DNA of 64,000 nt. Source: Bradyrhizobium sp. AZCC 1610 (GTDB taxonomy: Bacteria > Pseudomonadota > Alphaproteobacteria > Rhizobiales > Xanthobacteraceae). The stretch is taken from positions 3,567,001-3,631,000 of the forward strand of contig NZ_JAZHRR010000001.1 in assembly GCF_036924515.1 (NCBI RefSeq). The letters are read 5' to 3'. Both the position numbers and the translations under genes were made by a program. Below are positions 48,378 through 59,386 of the stretch, piece by piece. The notes beneath the pieces are model-generated. The model was not told the origin of the DNA. It was given only the letters and a program-made list of their open reading frames with translations, and did not search any database. Every line of letters starts with the position of its first letter. Position 1 is the first letter of the stretch.

Positions 48378-48968
48378 TTAGCGTTCGATGGTCCCGATGC
48401 GCCGGATCTTCTTCTGCAGCAGCAATATGCCGTAGAGCAGCGCCTCCGCCGTCGGCGGGCATCCGGGCACGTAGATGTCGACCGGCACGATACGGTCGCA
48501 GCCGCGCACGACCGAATAGGAATAGTGATAGTAGCCGCCGCCATTGGCGCACGACCCCATCGAGATCACGTAGCGCGGCTCAGGCATCTGGTCGTAGACC
48601 TTGCGCAGCGCCGGCGCCATCTTGTTGGTCAGCGTGCCAGCCACGATCATGACGTCGGACTGCCGTGGCGAGGCGCGCGGCGCAAACCCGAAGCGCTCGA
48701 CGTCGTAGCGCGGCATCGACACCTGCATCATCTCGACCGCGCAGCAGGCGAGACCGAACGTCATCCACATCAGGGAGCCCGTGCGCGCCCAGGTGACCAG
48801 GTCGTCGGCGGCGGCAACGAAGAAGCCCTTGTCTGACAGTTCGTGGTTGACCTCGAGGAAGAACGGGTCATTGGCTCCGACCGGCTTGCCGGTCGAGGGG
48901 TCGAGAATGCCCTTCGGCGCCTGCGCGATATCAGGCGAAGAGCCTATGGCTGTCGGGCTCAATCCCAT
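48378..48968 (-). CDS. nuoB: NADH-quinone oxidoreductase subunit B
   Basis: A 196-residue subunit carrying cluster N2. Ligands are in the adjacent-Cys motif [10 protein letters not shown], in [12 protein letters not shown] and in [11 protein letters not shown]. The start at 48968 overlaps the end of nuoA by ten bases. Confidence 0.96.
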   Translation of the reverse strand: MGLSPTAIGSSPDIAQAPKGILDPSTGKPVGANDPFFLEVNHELSDKGFFVAAADDLVTWARTGSLMWMTFGLACCAVEMMQVSMPRYDVERFGFAPRASPRQSDVMIVAGTLTNKMAPALRKVYDQMPEPRYVISMGSCANGGGYYHYSYSVVRGCDRIVPVDIYVPGCPPTAEALLYGILLLQKKIRRIGTIER

Positions 48969-49324
48969 TCGAGCGCGCCTTTCTTCCACTCATAAGCAAA
49001 GCCGACCGTGAGGACGGCGAGGAACACCATCATCGACCAGAAGCCGGTGGCGCCGAGCTTGCCGAACGCAACCGCCCAGGGGAACAGGAATGCCACTTCG
49101 AGGTCGAAGATGATGAAGAGGATCGCGACCAGGTAGAAGCGGACGTCGAACTTCATGCGGGCGTCGTCAAAAGCGTTGAATCCGCATTCATAGGCGGACA
49201 GCTTTTCCGGGTCCGGCTGCTGGAACGCGACCAGGAACGGGGCGATCAGGAGCGCCAGACCGATCAGGCTCGCCACCCCGATAAACACCACAAGTGGAAG
49301 GTAATTCTGCAGGATGCCGTTCAT
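48959..49324 (-). CDS. nuoA: NADH-quinone oxidoreductase subunit A
   Basis: A 121-residue three-helix subunit with the loop [35 protein letters not shown], including the conserved Cys. It is the first gene of the complex I operon; its promoter should lie within about 200 bases upstream of 49324, but I could not pick it out. Confidence 0.96.
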   Translation of the reverse strand: MNGILQNYLPLVVFIGVASLIGLALLIAPFLVAFQQPDPEKLSAYECGFNAFDDARMKFDVRFYLVAILFIIFDLEVAFLFPWAVAFGKLGATGFWSMMVFLAVLTVGFAYEWKKGALEWD

Positions 49325-49534
49325 CGGCCGTGCCTTTTCCTGCGGATTTCGACCGCAGATTCGTTGATTGGAATTATTCTTGGCTTAGCGCAGCGCAACA
49401 GAGGGCGCAAGACAAGCCGGCTTGACGGCGTTTGCCCGCCCTTGGCGCATCGGCAGAACCCGAAAAAGTGTTGCGTTCCTGCCTCGCCCTTGCCTTGCCC
49501 AACCAACGCACGTCGGGCCGCAAAGTGCCGAATT

Positions 49535-49707
49535 TCAGTTCAAATCCTTTTCGTCCGCGAGCATTTGGGCAGCCGTGTCGGTCAGGCGATCGATCTGGTC
49601 GAGGAGCACCTTGAGCTCGTCCTTGCCGAGCTGTGGCCCCCGGTGACTTCGGGACTCACCGGCCCGGCGTTTGCGCCGTGCATGCTGACATCCGACTTCA
49701 CCACCAT
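49535..49707 (-). pseudogene. small acidic protein gene with probable frameshift in a G5 run
   Basis: The 3' part encodes a natural-looking helix, PQLGKDELKVLLDQIDRLTDTAAQ, ending at 49535. The frame that best fits upstream (from ATG 49707, MVVKSDVSMHGANAGPVSPEVTGG) is offset by one and joins at the five-G run 49637-49641. If one G were added, a single 58-residue protein would result. An alternative start in the same frame as the 3' part exists near 49747 with GGGCGGG, giving a basic and odd N-terminus. No family recognised. Confidence 0.45.
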
Positions 49708-49917
49708 GGTTGCCGGGCTGGCTGCCACTTCCTTCCTGGTCAGCTTTCATCCCGCCCTTTGCGATCGCGCAAACGGTCGCAAGACCGAGCATGCGGGCAC
49801 CGGGCATCCGCGATCATGCTGCTCACGGCCGCCGGATTCGGCCGGGGTGTCGGCCCGCTTGTTTTGATCCCGGCCTGCGTCCCCGCGGCCCGCATCGATG
49901 TCGGTCAAACACCTTTA

Positions 49918-49933
49918 TGTGATCTATATCACG
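49918..49933. promoter_or_regulatory. CRP/FNR-superfamily-type palindrome
   Basis: TGTGATCTATATCACG contains the inverted repeat GTGAT-N4-ATCAC. Its centre lies about 140 bases upstream of the ATG at 50068. It resembles a CRP-type site more than the FixK box TTGAT-N4-ATCAA. Confidence 0.5.
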
Positions 49934-49945
49934 GATGTCTCGGCG

Positions 49946-49967
49946 AAAATCCGGCCAAAATCCGGCC
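49946..49967. repeat. 11-bp tandem duplication
   Basis: AAAATCCGGCC occurs twice head to tail, 13 bases after the CRP-type palindrome, in the leader region of the gene at 50068. Confidence 0.7.
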
Positions 49968-50067
49968 GAATGAAACCATTTTGCCGAAACCGCGAAACCA
50001 TCCTGAAACACACGCGGCGTACTTCTACGGCCAACACAGGACGTCAAAGGCGTCCAGGAGGCATCAC

Positions 50068-50262
50068 ATGAACCACTCCATTCACTCAGCGGATCGTAGC
50101 ACCCACTTGAAGATCGTGGTTGTCGCGCTTGTGGCTGGCATCGCGGTTGCCGCTTTCGGCATCTCGGCTCGGACGGGTTCGGATTACAGCCAGACTGCCC
50201 AAGTTGTGAAGGCCGGCAAGGCGGTGGTCGTCACCAGCGCGAACACCTCGACGGTCCGCTAA
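50068..50262 (+). CDS. 64-residue single-helix membrane protein
   Basis: Starts MNHSIHSADRSTHLKIVVVALVAG. One helix (about 15-32) and a short exposed tail with GSDYSQTAQVVKAGK. CAGGAGG precedes the start at ideal distance, and a strong terminator follows, so it is a well-defined single-gene unit. I believe similar proteins are widespread in Bradyrhizobium, function unknown. A CRP-type palindrome upstream hints at control by a CRP/FNR-family factor. Confidence 0.78.
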   Translation: MNHSIHSADRSTHLKIVVVALVAGIAVAAFGISARTGSDYSQTAQVVKAGKAVVVTSANTSTVR

Positions 50263-50289
50263 GTCGAACAACTTAATTGAAATAAAAGC

Positions 50290-50313
50290 GGCCGCCCTCG
50301 GGCGGCCTTTTTG
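50290..50313 (+). terminator. rho-independent terminator
   Basis: GGCCGCC, loop CTCG, GGCGGCC, then TTTTTG, 28 bases after the stop of the 64-residue protein gene. Confidence 0.92.
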
Positions 50314-50358
50314 TTTGCAGCTGATCGTGAGGAGATCGGCGTCAAGCCATTGAAATAA

Positions 50359-50435
50359 TGGCGCGAGAGACGGGACTCGAACCCGCGGCCTCCGCCGTGA
50401 CAGGGCGGCGCTCTAACCAACTGAGCTACTCCCGC
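50359..50435 (-). tRNA. tRNA-Asp (anticodon GTC)
   Basis: A 77-base cloverleaf with encoded CCA. Acceptor GCGGGAG pairs with CTCTCGC (one G-U). The anticodon stem CCGCC/GGCGG encloses loop CTGTCAC, giving anticodon GTC. D-loop AGTTGGTTA and T-loop TTCGAGT are canonical. Confidence 0.97.
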
Positions 50436-50690
50436 GGATGCCGTAATCAGATCCTGATCCGCGCAGAACCGAGGGCATAAAGGCCCGCTCCCGCTTAGTC
50501 AAGGACGTTGCGAATCCCCGCGTCAGACGGGGGTTTCTGCGATTGTGATGCAAATAACGGCCTGTTTTCAGGCAAAACGGCGTAGGCAGCGATCACCCGA
50601 ATCGTTTAAGGCCTGCTACGTCTGGGTTTCTTGAAACCCTCCCCCGCTCTGAGCAGACCGGATCCTCAGGGTTTCAAGTCACCACGCAAG

Positions 50691-50720
50691 GCGTTTCCCG
50701 CGCGAACCGGTTTCAAACGC
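50691..50720. repeat. short palindromic element upstream of the HU-type gene
   Basis: GCGTTT and AAACGC arms around GCGAACCGGTTTC, a shortened version of the core found at 34541. It lies 36 bases before the ATG at 50756. The rest of 50436-50755 shows no gene. Confidence 0.5.
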
Positions 50721-50755
50721 GCTTAAAGCCATTCAACCAACGAGGAGGGCCAGCT

Positions 50756-51055
50756 ATGGCGAAGAAAGCAGCGACTCCAGCCACCGTCACACTCAAACAT
50801 CTGGCGGCAGCGCTGGCCGAGGAACATGACCTGTCGAAGAAAGCCGCCGAGGCAATCCTGACCGACATGGTCGGCAAGATCGCAAAACACCTGAAGAAGG
50901 GCGAGCGCATCCGTATCGTTGGGCTCGGCATCCTCCAGGTCCGCAAGCGCGCCGCCCGCACCGGGCGCAACCCGGCCACGGGCGAGCCGATCCAGATCAA
51001 GGCCAGCAAGAAGGTCGCCTTCCGCGCGGCCAAGGAACTCAAGGAAGCCGTCTAA
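50756..51055 (+). CDS. HU-family DNA-binding protein
   Basis: A 99-residue nucleoid protein. The HU core runs from about residue 10 to 97, with the DNA-contacting beta arm RKRAARTGRNPATGEPIQI (Pro intercalation site in NPATG). It has a short basic/Ala N-terminal extension (MAKKAATPATV). GAGGAGG precedes the start. The gene is monocistronic, followed by a hairpin. Confidence 0.93.
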   Translation: MAKKAATPATVTLKHLAAALAEEHDLSKKAAEAILTDMVGKIAKHLKKGERIRIVGLGILQVRKRAARTGRNPATGEPIQIKASKKVAFRAAKELKEAV

Positions 51056-51085
51056 GCCGACGCTTCCCGGTCGCACCAAAAACGT

Positions 51086-51116
51086 CATTCCGGCAGGGAC
51101 CCGGAATGGCGCTTTT
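51086..51116 (+). terminator. terminator of the HU-type gene
   Basis: CATTCCGG, loop CAGGGAC, CCGGAATG, followed by a short TTTT, 30 bases after the stop. Confidence 0.7.
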
Positions 51117-51158
51117 CTGCTATAGAGCGGTTCCCTTGCTCATCATTTCCGGACCGTC

Positions 51159-52415
51159 ATGCTGGCCTCGCCCATCACCTTCACCCACGATGTCACCGAG
51201 CGCTTCCTGCGCTATGTCGTGATCGACACCCAGTCCGATCCGGCATCGCCGACCTGCCCTTCCACCGAGAAGCAGAAGAATCTGGGCCGCCTGCTGGCTT
51301 CGGAGCTGCAGGCGATGGGGCTCGCAGACGCTCATCTCGACGAGCACGGCTATGTCTACGCGACGATCCCGGCCAACACCGACAGACAAGTGCCGGTAAT
51401 CTGCTTCTGCTCGCACATGGACACTTCACCAGATTGCACGGGCGCCAACGTCAAGCCGCAGGTCGTGAAGAATTATCGCGGCGGCGACATCGTGCTGCCG
51501 GCTGATCCCACGCAGGTGATCCGCGCAGCCGATCATCCCGCGCTCACTGAACAGGTCGGGCACGACATCATCACGACCGACGGTACCACGCTGCTGGGGG
51601 CCGACAACAAGGCCGGCCTCGCCGAGATCATGGATGCGGCCCGATTCCTGATTCAAAATCCGCAAATCAGGCACGGCAGCATCAAGATCCTGTTCACGCC
51701 CGACGAGGAGATCGGCCGCGGCGTCGACAAGGTCGACCTGAAGAAACTCGGCGCCGACTTCGCCTATACGATGGACGGCGAAACCGCCGGCAATATCGAG
51801 GACGAAACCTTTTCGGCCGATGGCGCCACCATCACCATCGAAGGAGTCTCGACCCATCCGGGCTTTGCCAAGGGCAAGATGGAGCACGCGATCAAGATCG
51901 CGGCGGCCATCATCGACCGCCTACCCAAGGACACCTGCTCGCCAGAGACAACTGAAGGCAAGGAAGGCTTTTTGCATCCGATCGGCATTTCCGGCGCGCT
52001 GGAAAAGGCTACCATCGGCCTCATCGTGCGCGATTTCACCGATGAAGGCCTGAAGGAAAAAGAAGCCCTGCTCGAAGGCATCGTCCGGGACGTAATGAAG
52101 GATTATCCGCGCTCAACATACCGGATGGAGGTCAGGCCGCAATACCGCAACATGAAGCAGGTGATCGACCGTCACCCCGAGACCATCGACTACGCCATCG
52201 AGGCGATCCGCCGCGCGGGGCTGACACCGGTGCGAAGCTCGATCCGCGGCGGCACCGACGGCTCGCGGCTATCGTTCATGGGCTTGCCCTGCCCCAACAT
52301 CTTCGCCGGCGAACACGCGTTCCACTCGCGGCTGGAATGGGTGAGCCGCCAGGACATGGAAAAGGCAGCGGAGACCATCGTGCATCTGGCCATGATTTGG
52401 GAAGAGCGGGCGTAG
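51159..52415 (+). CDS. pepT: peptidase T (tripeptide aminopeptidase)
   Basis: A 418-residue M20 zinc peptidase that removes the N-terminal residue from tripeptides in the cytosol. The metal and catalytic sites are FCSHMDTSPD (about 86-95), GADNKAGLAEIMD (about 145-157), DEEIGRG (about 180-186) and the GGTDGSRL loop. A degraded copy of its last 65 bases lies at 53198. Confidence 0.95.
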   Translation: MLASPITFTHDVTERFLRYVVIDTQSDPASPTCPSTEKQKNLGRLLASELQAMGLADAHLDEHGYVYATIPANTDRQVPVICFCSHMDTSPDCTGANVKPQVVKNYRGGDIVLPADPTQVIRAADHPALTEQVGHDIITTDGTTLLGADNKAGLAEIMDAARFLIQNPQIRHGSIKILFTPDEEIGRGVDKVDLKKLGADFAYTMDGETAGNIEDETFSADGATITIEGVSTHPGFAKGKMEHAIKIAAAIIDRLPKDTCSPETTEGKEGFLHPIGISGALEKATIGLIVRDFTDEGLKEKEALLEGIVRDVMKDYPRSTYRMEVRPQYRNMKQVIDRHPETIDYAIEAIRRAGLTPVRSSIRGGTDGSRLSFMGLPCPNIFAGEHAFHSRLEWVSRQDMEKAAETIVHLAMIWEERA

Positions 52416-52467
52416 CAACTTCGGCAAAGCTGCATCCCCGTTTTGCATGAAAACGAGGAAGTCTACT

Positions 52468-52845
52468 ATGCGGTTGTCCAAGGTCGCCGCTTTGGCGCTT
52501 ATCGCTGGAGCTGCAGGCTCAATGTCCGTATCTCCAGCGCTGGCCGCGCCTGACTGTCCAAAATTGGTAGAACTCGCGGATTGGGGCGAGAACTCGACCG
52601 GCGACATTAGCGTCGCGTCCGGGCAAAGTTGCCTATTTCCGATCACGATGCGTGGCACGGTAAGTAGCTCGAACATTTTACAAAAGCCGGCACACGGCAA
52701 GTTGAAAAAGCTCAACATAACTACTTACGAATACAAGGCGAAGGCGAGATATAAGGGAAGCGATACTTTTGCCATCAAGGCAACGGGTCAGGGACCGACG
52801 GCTTCTGGCACGTCGGTAATTACTGTGCACGCGACGATCAAATAG
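52468..52845 (+). CDS. secreted Ig-like-domain protein of unknown function
   Basis: A 125-residue protein with signal peptide (MRLSKVAALALIAGAAGSMS to ALAAPDC). A beta-rich domain with ILQKPAHGKLKKL and YKAKARYKGSDTFAIKATG follows, which resembles the bacterial Ig-like or cadherin-like modules found singly in Bradyrhizobium. Two Cys (PDCPK and QSCLF) may pair. The start at 52468 follows GAGGAAG; an ATG seven codons earlier is possible. Base composition is less GC-rich than the neighbours, so transfer is possible. Confidence 0.65.
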   Translation: MRLSKVAALALIAGAAGSMSVSPALAAPDCPKLVELADWGENSTGDISVASGQSCLFPITMRGTVSSSNILQKPAHGKLKKLNITTYEYKAKARYKGSDTFAIKATGQGPTASGTSVITVHATIK

Positions 52846-52899
52846 CGTTCCTCGCGTCCATTGCACGGCGGACGCGCGTTGCCGTCCCAACAAGTTATC

Positions 52900-53100
52900 T
52901 TACGGCAGCGACCCACGCAGGTCTGCAACACCCATATCCAAGGTGACTCGGCCACCGTTCTCGGGAGCGGTGTGCGTGCGGACCTCCCTGTGTTCGGACA
53001 CAGTGGTCACTCGAACGACGATCGCGCCAAGCAAAAGCAGCGCGACCATAATCAGCCCAGTCCAGGCCGGAGTTGGATATAGATTGGACAAGCGCATCAT
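52900..53100 (-). CDS. small single-helix membrane protein
   Basis: A 66-residue frame starting MMRLSNLYPTPAWTGLIMVA. It has one strong helix (LIMVALLLLGAIVVRV, about 16-31) and a polar periplasmic-type tail ending DLRGSLP. An ATG at 53118 would add six residues. No family recognised. Clear topology supports it, but no strong ribosome-binding site is seen. Confidence 0.45.
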   Translation of the reverse strand: MMRLSNLYPTPAWTGLIMVALLLLGAIVVRVTTVSEHREVRTHTAPENGGRVTLDMGVADLRGSLP

Positions 53101-53197
53101 TGCTGCACCCATGCGCATCGCCGCCAGCCCACTGCAACAGGCGTCGTTGATTCGTTAGGCGGTTTGGTGGCGTGGCGGTGGCGATCCGGCGTTCAAT

Positions 53198-53262
53198 TGG
53201 AATGGGGCAGCCGCCAGGATTATGGAACAGGCCGCGTAGGCCATCGTGCATCTGGCAATGAC
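53198..53262 (+). pseudogene. decayed copy of the pepT 3' end
   Basis: Bases 53198-53262 match 52333-52396 of pepT at roughly 80 percent by eye, including AGCCGCCAGGA and CCATCGTGCATCTGGC. One inserted base breaks the frame and a TAG follows. Together with pepT it brackets the relatively AT-rich genes at 52468-53100. Confidence 0.65.
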
Positions 53263-53290
53263 GGAGTGGCGCGAGGGCGCTCGTTCGAGC

Positions 53291-54151
53291 TTACGACGCC
53301 CGCGCCGTCACGATCCAGACCGACGCCGGCAGCAGCACCGCATTGCCTTTTGCGAACGGTGTCAGTGCTTCGCGGATCGAATTGGCGGCGGCAACGCGCA
53401 GATGCTCCGGCTGGCCCTCCAGTGCGCGGCTGACGGGGCCGATTTCGAGCGCGCCCTGCACCGCGCCGTCGAGGCCGCGGCCAATCGCAGCATCGAGCGA
53501 GAGCGGACACGGCTCCATCTGGACTTCCTTGAAGCCCGCCGCATCGAGAATCCGGCGCACACGCGCCTCCGAGGCAAACGCAAACGGCCCGGGGTCTTCC
53601 GGCCCCTGCTGCGGCAGCTTCGGCACGTGCTTGTAGGCGGCCTGCAGCGGCGCCATGAAGAACGGATTTTCGCGCGGCTCGCGCCAGCAGGCGAACGCCA
53701 GCCGGCCCGAGGGCCGCAGCGCTTTCCGCATGTTGGCGAACGACAGCGCGGGGTCGGCGAAGAACATCACGCCGAACCGCGAGGCCAGCACATCGAAACC
53801 GGCCGGCTCGAACGGATAGACGGTCGCATCGGCCAGAACGAAATCGATCGAAAGGTCCTTTGGCGCGCTCTGCCGCGCCCGCTCCAGCATCGGGCCGGAT
53901 ACGTCGACGCCGAGCACATGGCCTGACGGCGCGACCTCTCGCGCGAATGCGATCGCCGTGGCGCCGCTGCCGCACCCGACATCGATGACGCGCTCGCCCG
54001 GCTTCAGCTTGGCCCGATCGATCACAAGGTCGGCGACAGGCTTGAGCAGCACGTCCTGCGCCGCCTGCCGCTCCGCCCAGCGCTGTCCGGCGGGACCGTT
54101 CCAGTAAGCGACCTGGTCGGCGTTTTGATCGTGGCCTTGGGAGACGTCCAT
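53291..54151 (-). CDS. class I SAM-dependent methyltransferase
   Basis: A 286-residue enzyme. Motif I is VIDVGCGSGATAIAFA (about 55-70), followed by GVDVSGPML and DVLASRFGVMFFADP. The C-terminal half (about 190-280) resembles ubiE/arsenite-methyltransferase-like proteins of unknown substrate. The start at 54151 (MDVSQGHDQNADQVAYWNG) matches the family pattern of an N-terminal YWNGPAGQRW motif; the longer frame adds 24 basic residues. Confidence 0.85.
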   Translation of the reverse strand: MDVSQGHDQNADQVAYWNGPAGQRWAERQAAQDVLLKPVADLVIDRAKLKPGERVIDVGCGSGATAIAFAREVAPSGHVLGVDVSGPMLERARQSAPKDLSIDFVLADATVYPFEPAGFDVLASRFGVMFFADPALSFANMRKALRPSGRLAFACWREPRENPFFMAPLQAAYKHVPKLPQQGPEDPGPFAFASEARVRRILDAAGFKEVQMEPCPLSLDAAIGRGLDGAVQGALEIGPVSRALEGQPEHLRVAAANSIREALTPFAKGNAVLLPASVWIVTARAS

Positions 54152-54264
54152 GTGTGCGGATACTCTCAAACAGTCCGCCTTCGCTCTTCGAGCTTCGGCG
54201 CGACAGCCTTCGCGCTCACGCACTTGTGCTGGCTTGCCGAGCCGTAGCGCGTGAGCGCGAAGGC

Positions 54265-54341
54265 TGGTAGGCGGCGACGGATTCGAACCGCCGACCCTCT
54301 CGGTGTAAACGAGATGCTCTAACCAGCTGAGCTAGCCGCCC
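54265..54341 (-). tRNA. tRNA-Val (anticodon TAC)
   Basis: A 77-base cloverleaf with encoded CCA. Acceptor GGGCGGC pairs with GCCGCCT (one G-U). Anticodon stem TCTCG/CGAGA encloses TTTACAC, giving TAC. T-loop TTCGAAT is canonical. Confidence 0.97.
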
Positions 54342-54410
54342 TTGAGCCGCCTGTTTAGCCCTGCGGCCCCCTTTGATGCAAGGGTTGGATACCTCGGGTG
54401 TCCGGTCGCA

Positions 54411-54818
54411 CTAGTCGCCCGGCCGTCCCGGCAAGTCCCCGATATCGTTGATCCACGGCGCAGCCGAGCGGCACCAGATTTGCCGCGCCGGCTTGAGCTG
54501 ATCGCGCTGGCGGATGCTGCCCCAGCGGATGCCCCAGTCGTCCGGCCCGCCGTCGCCGCTGGTGAACAGCGGGGAACCACAACCCTCGCAAAAATGCTGG
54601 AGGCGCGTGCGGCCGTTGTCGCCGGTCTTCGCGTAAATCTTCGCCGGCGCGCCCGTCATGCGGACCTGTTCTTCGGAGCAGATTACCGTCACCCGGTACG
54701 GTGAGCCCGTCAGGTTCTGGCAATCGGTGCAGTGACAGATCGATATTTTTTCGGGATCGATGTCGGCCCGATAGGTCACCCGTCCGCAATGGCATTGCCC
54801 GTCGATTTCCATCGCCAT
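54411..54818 (-). CDS. GFA-family (CENP-V fold) zinc protein
   Basis: A 135-residue protein of the glutathione-dependent formaldehyde-activating (Gfa) family. Zinc ligands are in GQCHCGRVTY, ICHCTDCQN and CEGCGSPL. Family members range from S-hydroxymethylglutathione synthases to proteins of unknown role; no formaldehyde genes lie near, so the function is open. Confidence 0.88.
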   Translation of the reverse strand: MAMEIDGQCHCGRVTYRADIDPEKISICHCTDCQNLTGSPYRVTVICSEEQVRMTGAPAKIYAKTGDNGRTRLQHFCEGCGSPLFTSGDGGPDDWGIRWGSIRQRDQLKPARQIWCRSAAPWINDIGDLPGRPGD

Positions 54819-54860
54819 CAACGCCGCTTGCCAAATCGAAGTTTCGACCCGCGCAAAACA

Positions 54861-54886
54861 AAAACGGCGCCCGAAGGCGCCGTTTT
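54861..54886. terminator. bidirectional-type terminator after lon
   Basis: AAAACGGCGCC, loop CGAA, GGCGCCGTTTT. It lies 41 bases past the lon stop on the minus strand and reads as a terminator in either direction. Confidence 0.9.
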
Positions 54887-54926
54887 ATCATTTCGCAACA
54901 GACTGATCAGTGGTGACTGATCGGGC

Positions 54927-57353
<2,427 letters not shown>

Positions 57354-57537
57354 GGCCTATTCCTTTTGTTTTGCCCCCTTGCACGCAGTCCGCATCGCTT
57401 GCGCAACCGCCACAAGGCGCCGGGAGTTCCGGGTCACTCGGCCGCCTTCGCTGCCGCCTCTCGCCGGATGATTTTGCGACGAATCTCGAACGTGATTTCC
57501 GCCACCATAAACATAAGGTGGCTATCGGGTATGGGGG

Positions 57538-57544
57538 TGTCAAG
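57538..57544 (-). promoter_or_regulatory. possible -35 element of the lon promoter
   Basis: On the minus strand CTTGACA, followed by CCCCCATA after no gap and by CCTTATGTTTATGG about 20 bases on. CTTGAC is a usual alphaproteobacterial -35; the nearby CCCCAT makes a heat-shock sigma32 promoter thinkable, but the spacing is wrong for a classic site. The rest of the lon-clpX gap (57354-57664) holds nothing I recognise. Confidence 0.3.
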
Positions 57545-57664
57545 TCACGGAAAATGACCGCAAATTGCGGGTCAGACGCGCGAAAAACGCTTACACTACA
57601 ACGGCTGCCGGAAGGTCCGACAGCCGCGCTATTGGAAGTAGTGAGTTCTGGCGGCCTGACGGTA

Positions 57665-58939
57665 TCAGGCGCTGGCGCTGCTTTCGACGGCCCGGTCCGA
57701 ACGGTCCGCGTAGATGTAGAGCGGACGGGCGGTTCCCTCGACCACTTCGCGCGAGATCACGACCTCTTCGACGCCTTCCAGACCCGGCAGATCGAACATG
57801 GTCTCGAGCAGGATGCTTTCGAGGATCGAACGCAGGCCGCGCGCGCCGGTCTTGCGCTCGATCGCCCTGCGGGCGACTGCGCCAAGCGCCTCGTCGGCGA
57901 AGGTGAGCTCGATGTTCTCCATTTCGAACAGCCGCTGGTATTGTTTCACCAGCGCGTTCTTCGGATCGGTCAGGATCTTCTTCAGCGAGGCCTCGTCGAG
58001 ATCCTCCAGCGTCGCGACCACAGGCAGACGGCCGACGAATTCCGGGATCAGGCCGTACTTCAGGAGGTCTTCCGGCTCGACGTGGCGGAAGATTTCACCG
58101 GTGCGGCGATCTTCGGGCGCCAGAACCTGGGCGGCGAAGCCGATCGAGGTCGAACGCCCGCGCGCGGAGATGATCTTCTCCAGCCCTGAGAAAGCGCCGC
58201 CGCAGATGAACAGGATGTTGGTGGTGTCGACCTGCAGGAACTCCTGCTGCGGATGCTTGCGGCCGCCCTGCGGAGGCACGGAGGCGACCGTGCCTTCCAT
58301 GATCTTCAGCAGCGCCTGCTGCACGCCCTCACCCGACACGTCGCGGGTGATCGACGGATTGTCGGACTTGCGGCTGATCTTGTCGATTTCGTCGATATAG
58401 ACGATGCCGCGCTGCGCGCGCTCGACATTGTAGTCGGCCGACTGCAACAGCTTCAGGATGATGTTCTCGACGTCCTCGCCGACATAGCCGGCTTCGGTCA
58501 GCGTCGTCGCATCCGCCATCGTGAACGGCACGTCGAGAATGCGCGCCAGCGTCTGCGCCAGCAGCGTCTTGCCCGAACCGGTCGGACCGATCAGCAGGAT
58601 GTTCGACTTCGCAAGTTCGACGTCGTTGTGCTTGGTCTGGTGATTGAGCCGCTTGTAGTGGTTGTGAACGGCGACCGAGAGCACCTTCTTGGCATGGCTC
58701 TGGCCGATCACGTAATCGTCCAGCACCTTGCAGATTTCCTTCGGCGTCGGGATGCCGTCGCGCGACTTCACCAGCGAAGACTTGTTCTCCTCGCGGATGA
58801 TGTCCATGCAGAGTTCGACGCACTCGTCGCAGATGAATACGGTAGGACCCGCGATGAGTTTGCGGACTTCGTGCTGGCTCTTTCCACAGAACGAGCAATA
58901 CAGCGTGTTCTTGGAGTCGCTCGTGCCAACCTTACTCAT
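57665..58939 (-). CDS. clpX: ClpX ATPase subunit of ClpXP
   Basis: A 424-residue unfoldase. The N-terminal C4 zinc finger has Cys15, Cys18, Cys37 and Cys40. Walker A GPTGSGKT (about 121-128), Walker [10 protein letters not shown], the RGRSTSIGF region and a sensor 2 region are present. The IGF-type loop that docks ClpP is in the family position. It feeds ClpP, encoded 450 bases upstream on the same strand. Confidence 0.97.
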   Translation of the reverse strand: MSKVGTSDSKNTLYCSFCGKSQHEVRKLIAGPTVFICDECVELCMDIIREENKSSLVKSRDGIPTPKEICKVLDDYVIGQSHAKKVLSVAVHNHYKRLNHQTKHNDVELAKSNILLIGPTGSGKTLLAQTLARILDVPFTMADATTLTEAGYVGEDVENIILKLLQSADYNVERAQRGIVYIDEIDKISRKSDNPSITRDVSGEGVQQALLKIMEGTVASVPPQGGRKHPQQEFLQVDTTNILFICGGAFSGLEKIISARGRSTSIGFAAQVLAPEDRRTGEIFRHVEPEDLLKYGLIPEFVGRLPVVATLEDLDEASLKKILTDPKNALVKQYQRLFEMENIELTFADEALGAVARRAIERKTGARGLRSILESILLETMFDLPGLEGVEEVVISREVVEGTARPLYIYADRSDRAVESSASA

Positions 58940-59386
58940 TCCTGTCTCCGTCCGCCGTTCGATCCGTTACCCGATCGACCCATTCCGGCACTCACACCGG
59001 ACCTCAAGGTAGATAGAGCAAATTCCGTACCAGAAAAGACCCTAACTCAAATACGCACCGTAACTCAAATACGCACCGTGCGAATCACAGTTTCTCGAAT
59101 CCCCGCGACCTTAGCCCATCCCACACAGCCAACCATGCTGACACCCGACTATCAAGAATTCGCTAATCGGGGCCGCAATGGCTATCCGTGACAATACCGT
59201 GATTTGTGGCGTTCGCACGGGGAGAAGTTGACGAAATCGACCGAGCGTTGCGCAACTGCCACGCAGCAAAACCGGCACGAAAGCGGAACTTTCGCCCCAT
59301 GCGGGGGCATAGGCACGCGGCTTTCGGCCACATTTGCCGATTCAACCAACCGTTAAGGTCAACGCGGGGTGTCGCTGTCCGTGACC
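58940..59386. other. clpX-clpP intergenic region
   Basis: About 450 bases with lower GC and no gene that I can support. It should contain the clpX promoter. The only notable structure is the 18-base tandem repeat at 59043-59078. Confidence 0.5.
59043..59078. repeat. 18-bp perfect tandem repeat upstream of clpX
   Basis: TAACTCAAATACGCACCG occurs twice head to tail. It lies 104-139 bases upstream of the clpX start and about 310 bases past the clpP stop. Confidence 0.85.

Noticed and set aside
58253..59191. 312-codon plus-strand frame across clpX
   Set aside because: Shadow of clpX that runs into the intergenic region and through the tandem repeat.
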